NCBI GenBank assembly: GCA_965363355.1
Contig: CBDTTM010000065.1
Location: 1 to 12,115, forward strand
Direction: 5' to 3'
Length of the DNA stretch: 12,115 nucleotides
Origin: CBDTTM01 sp965363355
GTDB taxonomy: Bacteria > Bacillota > Negativicutes > Selenomonadales > Selenomonadaceae
Shown here: positions 6,418-12,115 of the stretch, in pieces
How positions within the stretch are numbered: position 1 is the first letter of the stretch
Layout: every line of letters begins with the position of its first letter
Translations under genes and position numbers: made by a program
The notes under the pieces: model-generated
Database searches by the model: none
The model's input: the letters and a program-made list of their open reading frames with translations, nothing else
What the model was told of the DNA's origin: nothing

Positions 6418-7287
6418 CTATAGTAAGGAATTATTTCCTTTTTTTTCTAAGCCTTCCGTCTGTGCCTGCATATCCAAATGAAGAGTTGTCCAATCGGCAA
6501 GATAAACCGCTTCTTTTCCTTCATTCACATATGTTTTGATGTAATGATGGCATTCATCGCATACATCTAGGCGCATTTCTGGTTCCGCTTCGATTTCTAG
6601 TATACTCATTTTTTTCAAATCTTCATTGCCACAATTGATGCAGCCAATGCGTTTATAGTGCCAGGATGAGCCGCAATTGCCACAGACAAGATGGCGTTCC
6701 CGGCCCTGGTTCTTCTTTTTGAGCTGTGCCATTGAAGGCAGTGACCCACAAACCGGACAGTAGTTGCGCTCCCAAGCATTTTCCTGGTTTTCTGCTTGCT
6801 GCCACTCACTGACTTGTTTTACGAGCGGCGAAACCACATAAGAAACTGCATGCCAAACAAGATAGCTCACCGTTTTTTCATTGAGCCCCTGTTTTTCACT
6901 GAAGCTTTGGACACTTTCCGACTCCTGGCATAAAACATAGCCAATCATTTCTGTGGCTGCATTTTTGTCCAGGTATTCATCCAAGGAACGGCAAAAGCCT
7001 TTTAACGCGTCTGGAATCTCTACGGTCAAAAGACCTTTGACCAATTCGCGCAATACGATTTCTACCGGCTTACCGATTGCCGCTTGGATATCTGCATGCT
7101 GCAGGACAGGGATTCCCTTTTTGAAATCCTCCAATTGACCGGTAATTTCCGGTAAAACGAAATCATCTGAGTGAACCTCTGCCAAAATGCAGTCAATTGC
7201 TGCTGGCAACTGGCCAATTTCCTGTAAAAACGGATGTTTTACAAGATATGCCGAGATAAGCTCCTGGTTTTTGTTATTGCTATTCAT
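6418..7287 (-). CDS. fdhE: Formate dehydrogenase accessory protein FdhE
   Basis: Cytoplasmic rubredoxin-like factor required for active respiratory formate dehydrogenases; in E. coli it contacts the catalytic subunit before export. The 289 residues show a helical N-terminal half and a C-terminal half with four CxxC pairs, C177/C180 (CPVCGSLP), C202/C205, C216/C219 and C243/C246 (CDECHHYIKTY), as in the family. The ATG at 7287 has an AAGGTGG ribosome site 8 nt upstream. It lies 17 nt after fdnG and before fdnH, that is, between the catalytic and electron-transfer subunits, whereas in E. coli fdhE follows the fdo structural genes. This place may help supply FdhE while the alpha subunit is being made. 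Confidence 0.93.
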   Translation of the reverse strand: MNSNNKNQELISAYLVKHPFLQEIGQLPAAIDCILAEVHSDDFVLPEITGQLEDFKKGIPVLQHADIQAAIGKPVEIVLRELVKGLLTVEIPDALKGFCRSLDEYLDKNAATEMIGYVLCQESESVQSFSEKQGLNEKTVSYLVWHAVSYVVSPLVKQVSEWQQAENQENAWERNYCPVCGSLPSMAQLKKKNQGRERHLVCGNCGSSWHYKRIGCINCGNEDLKKMSILEIEAEPEMRLDVCDECHHYIKTYVNEGKEAVYLADWTTLHLDMQAQTEGLEKKGNNSLL

Positions 7288-7304
7288 TCTTTTTCCACCT
7301 TAAT

Positions 7305-10300
7305 TTATGCTTTCTTGATGTTGATGAGACAAGCTTTAAATTCTTGTTCCTGAACATTTGGATCAAGCGCATCGATTGTAAGCACGTTTGTGCTTGGGCC
7401 TTTTGCCAAACCTTTAAAGCCCCAGCTGTACGGCATCCAAACCATATGCGTTTCTTCACCATTGACCTTTAACGGTTTTGCTCGGTTCGTTACCATAGCT
7501 TTTACTTTGACCTCACCGCGAGCAGAAGTTACGTTTACGTAGTCGCCCTGTTTGATGCCTAATTTATTCGATAGCTCTACGGAAATTTCAGCAAATGGCT
7601 CTTTGGTAAGCTCATTGAGCCATGGGATATTACGGGTAATCGCCCCGGAGCACCAGTGTTCCGCAAGCCCTGAAGTACAAAGCACATACGGGAATTCATC
7701 CTTCGTGCCGATTCTTTGGATATCCGGCAGACGCGGATATACGACGCAAGGATTGAACTGCGTTTGATTATGCAGTGAATTTTTAGTCGGGCTTTCTACC
7801 GGTTCGTAGAATTCCGGCATCGGACCATCAACGGCAATATAGGAATGATCTCTGGCTGTCATATCTGGATTCAAATCTTTATAATCAGCGGCAAACAAAC
7901 GACCGAAGCCTTCACCCGTCATACGGAACGGTTTCTGTCCACCTGGCGTATTCGGACCATCTTTCAGATTGGTGACATCTGGGCGATCATAGCCGTCCCA
8001 CTGCCCTTTTGCTTCATCCCACCATACGATTTTATTTTTTTCATCGAATGGTTTGCCGTTTTCATCACAAGATGCACGATTGTAAAGGATATGGATATTA
8101 TCTGGCCAGCACCAAGCATATTCCGGGAAGATTCCCATGTTGCCTCTATCTGCCTGACCACGGCGTTTTGCCTGGTTTTTGTCGCCAGCAAATACACCAG
8201 CATAGATCCAAAGCCCACTGCTCGTCGTTCCATCGTCTTTTATTTCAGCGATGCCATTTAATAATTTCCCAGTAGTCAGATTATAGCCGTTGATTTCTCT
8301 AAGCACAGCCTCTGCCATATCTTCGTCTGGATAATTCCATACCATATCCAGAATTGAACGGTCTTTTTTCGCCGTTGAATCCTTGTAAAGTTCACGAACT
8401 TTTTTAAACAATTTATCGATGATCCACAAATCCGCTTTGGAGTCGCCGACTTTATCCGGACCTGCCATACGCCACTGAATCAGTCGCATGGAGTTGATCA
8501 TCGTGCCTTCGCGTTCAAGATACGAGCAGGCTGGCATGAAAATGACTTCGGTATTGATTTTGGATGCGTCGCAGCCTGGACGTTCCCAAAATGCTGCCGT
8601 TTCATTGACAAATACATCCTGGACGATCAATGTGTCCAAATTCGACAGACCTTTATGTGTCAGATTCAGATTCGCCTGTGACATCATCGGATTCTGTCCA
8701 TCAATGTACGTACACTTGATCTGACCTGCCAGCATTTTTTCAAAAGAAATATAAAGAGAATCATTATGATGGCTGTTGCGGATTGGCAAATAGCTATATC
8801 CATAACTGTTTTCTTTGGTTGCTTTATCGCCATACCAAGCTTTCAGTGTATTGATTAAGAATTTTGCTCTAAAAGAGCCATACGTATCCGACCACTGCGG
8901 CAACGTATACGTCTGCTGCGTCGGATAGGAAAGATATCCTGGCATATACTGGAACATGATCCCAAAATCTGTGGACCCCTGTACATTTGGTTGTCCACGC
9001 ATTGCGTCAATACCAGTTCCTGGTTTACCGATATTCCCTAGCAAAAGCTGAAGGATCGTAAAGCAGCGAATGTTTTGTACGCCGACCGTATGCTGCGTCA
9101 TGCCAAGAGCATACAGCATCACGCAAGGTTTTGTCGTAACGAGCAGTTCTGCCGCAGCTTCAATCTGGTCTGCCGGCGTCCCTGTAATACTCGAAGCCAT
9201 TTCAAAGGTATAGCGTTTATAATGCTCTTTCAACTTGCTGTAAACCGTATCTGGGTGGTTGATATCTGTAGCCTTAAGCGGCTTCCCAGCAGCATCGAGT
9301 TGATAGCTCCAGCTATGCGCTTCATAGCTGCGTTCTTTTTCATTGTAGCCAGAAAATACGCCGTCTTCAAAAGAGAAGTCTTTTGACACGAGACAATATG
9401 CGTTCGTATTGAGCTTGACGTATTCTTCATCATGGCGTTTGTTTTCAAGAACATAATTGATAATCGAGCCCAAAAAAGCAATATCTGTTCCTGGACGGAG
9501 CTGTATATGATGATCGGCAATCTTTGAAGTACGAGTAAAGCGAGTATCGATATGTATGATTTTCGCACCACGTTCTTTTGCTCGCATAATGCCCTTCATG
9601 CCCATAGGATGGCATTCTGCAATGTTACTGCCTTCGATCCAGATGAGCTTCGCATTTTGCATGTCTGCCCAAGGATTCGTCATCGCACCACGACCAAACG
9701 CAGCATTGAGTGCTGGAGGCGTCGTCGCATGGCAAACACGAGTCTGATTATCGGTAAATACGACACCCATCGCACGAGTCATTTTTATCAAGGTATAACA
9801 TTCTTCATTGTTGATCTGCGAACCACCGATAAAACTCAAAGCATCCGTACGGTTGACTGCATATTCTTTGCCATCGATTGTTTCGTTTTCGATCCAATGC
9901 TCGTCTCTGGCTTTTTTCATGGCTTTAGCCGAACGTTCGATCGCTTCGTCCCAGCTGATTTCTTCCCATTTATCACTGCCCGGGGCACGATAAAGCGGAG
10001 TTTTTGGACGCTGGTCTGAATTTGGGATATGCCCATAGCCAAGGCCCTTGCTGCAAAGGCTGCCTCTATTGATTGGGCTGTCTGTAGCCCCTTCTAAGTT
10101 TATTAACTTTCCGTCTCTAACATGGCCAATGACGCTACATCCACATGCACAAAAATGACATATCGATGTAAATTCCTTAGCCCCCTTCAGTTTAAACTCT
10201 TTAGCCGCTGCTTTTACCTTTGAAAGATCAAAACCAAAATCAGCTAACGCAAGGCCTATACTGGACAAACCGGCAGCTTTGATGAAGCTCCTTCTGTTCA

Positions 10301-10307
10301 TGTACAT
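7305..10307 (-). CDS. fdnG: Formate dehydrogenase, catalytic alpha subunit (FDH-N type, cysteine form)
   Basis: Molybdenum (or tungsten) bis-MGD enzyme that oxidises formate to CO2 on the outer face of the inner membrane. It has 1000 residues, close to E. coli FdnG. A twin-arginine signal NRRSFIK (4-10) precedes a hydrophobic stretch to about 28. The proximal [4Fe-4S] site is C50-x2-C53-x3-C57-x27-C85. The active-site motif is NQTRVCHATT with C192-H193, followed by FGRGAMTNPW, and the codon is TGC, so this is a cysteine, not a selenocysteine, enzyme. The C-terminal quarter (from about 840) has the dinucleotide-binding fold, with GLAEHWCSGAITRN and MVWMPYSWGF. The first ATG is preferred because AAGGGGG lies 7 nt upstream; a second ATG is two codons later. 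It is the first gene of the operon, after a 519-nt intergenic region. Choice of Mo or W cannot be read from the sequence. Confidence 0.96.
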   Translation of the reverse strand: MYMNRRSFIKAAGLSSIGLALADFGFDLSKVKAAAKEFKLKGAKEFTSICHFCACGCSVIGHVRDGKLINLEGATDSPINRGSLCSKGLGYGHIPNSDQRPKTPLYRAPGSDKWEEISWDEAIERSAKAMKKARDEHWIENETIDGKEYAVNRTDALSFIGGSQINNEECYTLIKMTRAMGVVFTDNQTRVCHATTPPALNAAFGRGAMTNPWADMQNAKLIWIEGSNIAECHPMGMKGIMRAKERGAKIIHIDTRFTRTSKIADHHIQLRPGTDIAFLGSIINYVLENKRHDEEYVKLNTNAYCLVSKDFSFEDGVFSGYNEKERSYEAHSWSYQLDAAGKPLKATDINHPDTVYSKLKEHYKRYTFEMASSITGTPADQIEAAAELLVTTKPCVMLYALGMTQHTVGVQNIRCFTILQLLLGNIGKPGTGIDAMRGQPNVQGSTDFGIMFQYMPGYLSYPTQQTYTLPQWSDTYGSFRAKFLINTLKAWYGDKATKENSYGYSYLPIRNSHHNDSLYISFEKMLAGQIKCTYIDGQNPMMSQANLNLTHKGLSNLDTLIVQDVFVNETAAFWERPGCDASKINTEVIFMPACSYLEREGTMINSMRLIQWRMAGPDKVGDSKADLWIIDKLFKKVRELYKDSTAKKDRSILDMVWNYPDEDMAEAVLREINGYNLTTGKLLNGIAEIKDDGTTSSGLWIYAGVFAGDKNQAKRRGQADRGNMGIFPEYAWCWPDNIHILYNRASCDENGKPFDEKNKIVWWDEAKGQWDGYDRPDVTNLKDGPNTPGGQKPFRMTGEGFGRLFAADYKDLNPDMTARDHSYIAVDGPMPEFYEPVESPTKNSLHNQTQFNPCVVYPRLPDIQRIGTKDEFPYVLCTSGLAEHWCSGAITRNIPWLNELTKEPFAEISVELSNKLGIKQGDYVNVTSARGEVKVKAMVTNRAKPLKVNGEETHMVWMPYSWGFKGLAKGPSTNVLTIDALDPNVQEQEFKACLINIKKA

Positions 10308-10372
10308 TTTGTTTCCCCCTTAAAAAAATCTTTAGGAAAATTTCTTTGCCTTCAACAAAATTTTTATTTTGC

Positions 10373-10523
10373 AAAAAAAAAAGAGATTTTCTCCATAATT
10401 GAATACTGCCAGGTACTTATCGTACCATAAATATAGTTGATTGATTGTCGCTTTGGTAATATTAGACTTTCATTCGAAACATTCTAAAACTCGGCATTCT
10501 CCCACAAAGAAGCCGTTCATACC
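10373..10523 (-). promoter_or_regulatory. Structured 5' leader of the formate dehydrogenase operon (candidate riboswitch or attenuator)
   Basis: Hairpins in minus-strand order. H1 (10515-10492) has CGGC/GCCG plus TTCT/AGAA, one bulged T and a 7-nt loop. H2 (10487-10462) has TTAGA/TCTAA plus TTTC/GAAA around a GAAT loop. GGTA (10523-10520) and TACC (10458-10455) could enclose both as a three-way junction. H3 (10426-10412) has GGTAC/GTACC. A weak stem, GGAGA/TCTCT (10394-10382), then runs into ten U (10382-10373). The strand GAATGCC (10499-10493), part of H1, can instead pair with GGC-AGT-ATTC (10410-10401) past H3, so two exclusive folds exist. I do not recognise a known riboswitch class, and it does not resemble the Moco motif as I recall it. 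Confidence 0.35.
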
Positions 10524-10605
10524 TTGCTATAATGATTAATTCTATTTACGCATTGATAAATATAAATAATGCTATATCAATCAATAATCATCTACATTTA
10601 TAAGC

Positions 10606-10635
10606 ATATTACTTTACCATTAATGAGTCTGTCAA
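10606..10635 (-). promoter_or_regulatory. Candidate promoter of the formate dehydrogenase operon
   Basis: On the minus strand a perfect TTGACA (10635-10630) is followed after 18 nt by TAATAT (10611-10606), a 4-of-6 match to the -10 consensus. A start near 10599 would give a leader of about 290 nt that includes all the leader hairpins. Other AT-rich -10-like sequences nearby make the exact site uncertain. Confidence 0.5.
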
Positions 10636-10701
10636 GCTCTTATATCACTTGTTTATCTATACTCTACGATAGAATTCCGTTTTTTTCCAAATGATTTTCA
10701 T

Positions 10702-10751
10702 AGAAAAAGGCCCGAAAATCCACAGCTCAAACTGTAGCTTTTTCGGGCCTT
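10702..10751 (-). terminator. Terminator of the mogA-fdhD transcript
   Basis: A perfect 12-bp stem (10707-10718 with 10740-10751, core GGCCCGAAAA) with a 21-nt top that can add a 4-bp inner stem (ACAG/CTGT) is followed on the minus strand by UUUUUCU. It lies about 75 nt after the fdhD stop codon and separates this unit from the fdnG operon. Confidence 0.88.
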
Positions 10752-10826
10752 AAACGGGCTAAAATGGTCATACCAATTCAATTCTTTTTTCATTATGAAA
10801 TTTTATTTTTATAATGCAGCAAAGTT

Positions 10827-11630
10827 TCATTCAACAATTCGTTTCGAATGGGTATAGACACACAATGAATCCCGCCGCACACGACCGACAACGGTAATCC
10901 CCAAATCCTCAGCCAAACCTAACGCTAAAGTCGTCGGCACAGACTTGGCAACGACACATGGTATTCCGATTTTATTGACTTTGATCAAGATTTCCGACGA
11001 CACTCGACCACTGAAAACAATCAATTTATCATCCATCACCATTTTTTCTTCCAAACACTTGCCATAAAGCTTGTCAAAAATATTATGCCGGCCGACATCT
11101 TCTGAATACATGAGAATTTCTCCATCTTTGACCACCGCACCACTATGTACACCGTTGGTTACGCTATGGGTCGCTGATGCTTCTTGGAGCAGTGTCGCCG
11201 TACTCTTTATGATATCCTTGGCACTGAATAGGGCCTGGCTCTCGTTATACATCGTCGTCTGACGATCATTGGCAAAATAAAAGCCCGAACGGCCTCTGCC
11301 GCAGCAAGTTGTCAAACAGCGGCGCAAATATCCATCGGCTGCTGTTTTTTCCACTACATCTGCCTCAACATAGGCTAGACCATCATCTTCGTTGATCACG
11401 AGTTCTTTTATATCATCGACAGAAGCTATCATTCCCTCCGAAACCAAGAATCCCATGACCAAATACTTTTGATCGATAGGAGAACACAGCATCGTCGTCG
11501 TTTCTTTCCCATTCAAATAAACCGTAAGCGGCATCTCTTCTGAAATCAACTGTTCCCCTTTTGAAAAAACACCTTGCTCCACTTTAATGACTTCACATTG
11601 TTGTATTGCTTCCGCTTTTCCTTGTCCCAT
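10827..11630 (-). CDS. fdhD: Formate dehydrogenase sulfurtransferase FdhD
   Basis: Cytoplasmic factor that, in E. coli, carries sulfur from a cysteine desulfurase to the molybdenum cofactor of formate dehydrogenase, which is needed for activity. The 267 residues contain the family blocks LVMGFLVSEGMI (57-68), TNGVHSGA (158-165), EDVGRHNIFDKLYG (177-190), FSGRVSSEILIKV (206-218), VAKSVPTTLALGLAEDLGIT (227-246) and a VYTHSKRI ending. The cysteine loop reads RRCLTTCCGRGRSG (103-116): C109 and C110 are present, but the second cysteine of the CxxC pair known in E. coli FdhD (C121, C124) appears to be replaced. The ATG at 11630 has an AGGAG site 7 nt upstream. It lies 36 nt after mogA, probably in one transcript, and points toward the formate dehydrogenase operon with a terminator between. 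Confidence 0.95.
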   Translation of the reverse strand: MGQGKAEAIQQCEVIKVEQGVFSKGEQLISEEMPLTVYLNGKETTTMLCSPIDQKYLVMGFLVSEGMIASVDDIKELVINEDDGLAYVEADVVEKTAADGYLRRCLTTCCGRGRSGFYFANDRQTTMYNESQALFSAKDIIKSTATLLQEASATHSVTNGVHSGAVVKDGEILMYSEDVGRHNIFDKLYGKCLEEKMVMDDKLIVFSGRVSSEILIKVNKIGIPCVVAKSVPTTLALGLAEDLGITVVGRVRRDSLCVYTHSKRIVE

Positions 11631-11666
11631 ATACGTTCTCCTGCCTGTTATTTCGTTATTTCTCTT

Positions 11667-12115
11667 TTATCTAGCGCATTCGCTTGCCTCACCGCGCAGG
11701 ATTTTCAGCCCATGTTCGAGCGAAGGCAAAATAAATTCCAGACACTCCGTCACTGCCTTTGGACTTCCCGGCAAGTTCACAATCAGCGTCCGTCCACGAA
11801 TACCTGCAACCGCACGGCTCAGCATCGCCCGGTCCGTAATTTGCAGACTCTTGTAGCGCATGGCTTCAGGAATTCCTGGAACATTGCGCTCAATCACGGA
11901 AAGTGTTGCCTCAGGTGTGCAATCACGCGGGGAAAAACCCGTGCCTCCAGTGGTGAGCACCAATGCCACATCGGCTGCCACCAGCTCTTTCATCTTACCC
12001 GCCAGCAGATCGACTTCATCCGGCAAAATGGTCAGACTATGCAATCGATAGCCCGCACCTTCAATGATTTCAGCAATCTTTTTGCCACTTAAATCTTCTC
12101 GTTCTCCACGAGATC
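11667..12115 (-). CDS. mogA: Molybdopterin adenylyltransferase (MogA/MoaB family), 5' end outside the window
   Basis: Adenylates molybdopterin (MPT), giving MPT-AMP, before molybdenum insertion, a late step of molybdenum cofactor synthesis. The frame stays open to the right edge, so the real start lies beyond it; 148 C-terminal residues are visible, and probably fewer than 25 are missing. The first visible residues read SRGEREDLSG, the family's N-terminal signature. Other signatures are ILPDEVD, VLTTGGTGFSPRDCTPEAT (the substrate-binding loop and its aspartate) and NLPGSPKAV near the C-terminus. An internal TTG at 12044 would make a shortened protein and is not the start. MoaB and MogA cannot be told apart safely here. 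Placed before fdhD, it ties cofactor synthesis to formate dehydrogenase maturation. Confidence 0.92.
   Translation of the reverse strand, partial: SRGEREDLSGKKIAEIIEGAGYRLHSLTILPDEVDLLAGKMKELVAADVALVLTTGGTGFSPRDCTPEATLSVIERNVPGIPEAMRYKSLQITDRAMLSRAVAGIRGRTLIVNLPGSPKAVTECLEFILPSLEHGLKILRGEASECAR

Larger units (their letters stand above)
10308..10826. other. 519-nt intergenic region between fdhD and fdnG
   Basis: AT-rich region with no convincing protein gene. In minus-strand order it holds the fdhD 3' untranslated stretch (10826-10752), a terminator (10751-10702), about 65 nt in which I see nothing, a candidate promoter (10635-10606), a hairpin-rich leader (10523-10373) and the fdnG ribosome site AGGGGG near 10315-10320. 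A 16-codon open frame (ATG at 10520) overlaps the first leader hairpin but has a badly spaced ribosome site. Confidence 0.7.

Noticed and set aside
9732..9734. Check for a selenocysteine codon and SECIS element in fdnG
   Set aside because: The codon is TGC, not TGA, so no recoding is needed.
10397..10410. Possible sigma-54 promoter (TGGCA element) before fdnG, since some formate genes use sigma-54
   Set aside because: The required GC at -12 is TT here, so the GG-N10-GC rule fails.
10465..10520. 16-codon open frame in the fdnG leader
   Set aside because: The purine-rich stretch is only 1 nt from the ATG and the frame overlaps a hairpin; too weak to list as a gene.
10525..10533. Plus-strand extended -10 sequence TGCTATAAT
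   Set aside because: No -35 match at 16-18 nt upstream and no gene or clear RNA downstream on that strand; likely chance in AT-rich DNA.
10552..10581. Inverted repeat ATTGATA-N16-TATCAAT upstream of fdnG
   Set aside because: Only 7-bp AT-rich arms, a wide gap, and no match to FNR or Rex sites; too weak to call an operator.
10436..10585. TTGATTGATT and its complement about 130 nt apart in the fdnG leader
   Set aside because: Low-complexity repeat units with long spacing; likely chance.
1..12115. Mobile elements, CRISPR arrays, tRNA or rRNA genes
   Set aside because: No transposase, integrase, repeat-spacer pattern, attachment site or recognisable structural RNA gene was seen on either strand.

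Overview
The window reads as a piece of a low-to-mid G+C Firmicutes chromosome, and the best fit is a diderm anaerobe of the Negativicutes (Selenomonas/Pelosinus/Sporomusa relatives). The Firmicutes signs are the recA-recX-rny order, RNase Y, a DinR/LexA-type SOS box, strong AGGAGG-like ribosome sites and hairpin-plus-U-tract terminators. The class assignment is an inference from combining these with a Tat-exported, cytochrome-b-linked formate dehydrogenase of the FDH-N type. Every convincing gene lies on the minus strand, so transcription runs from high to low coordinates.

Right part (10827-12115): a molybdopterin adenylyltransferase (MogA/MoaB family, cut by the window edge) and fdhD, 36 nt apart, ended by a strong terminator at 10702-10751. 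A 519-nt intergenic region follows. It carries a candidate sigma-A promoter and a leader that can fold into several hairpins ending in a run of ten U, ahead of the formate dehydrogenase operon.

Middle (4833-10307): operon fdnG (Cys-type catalytic subunit) - fdhE - fdnH (four [4Fe-4S] clusters) - fdnI (four-helix cytochrome b), closed by a terminator 10 nt after the last stop codon. Together with FdhD and MogA, the region holds the structural subunits and several cofactor and maturation factors of a respiratory formate dehydrogenase that would pass electrons from formate to the quinone pool. Next comes a group I cysteine desulfurase with its own probable promoter. It could supply the sulfur that FdhD transfers to the molybdenum cofactor, but it is more likely general-purpose.

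Left part (1-3556): recA, with a LexA-like box between its -35 and -10; recX, overlapping the recA 3' end; a perfect 15-bp two-way terminator; then rny with its own promoter and structured leader, and a terminator. At the left edge only the first 14 codons of a further gene are visible. They are preceded by an unusual set of three mutually complementary 8-mers around the ribosome-binding site.

In four genes (recA, the desulfurase, fdnH, fdnI) the longest open frame starts at a GTG inside or next to the Shine-Dalgarno sequence; a downstream ATG with normal spacing is the likelier start and is used here. No mobile element, CRISPR array, rRNA or tRNA was found, and I see no novel multi-gene system. 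The most unusual signals are two candidate RNA switches, at 22-98 and 10373-10523.
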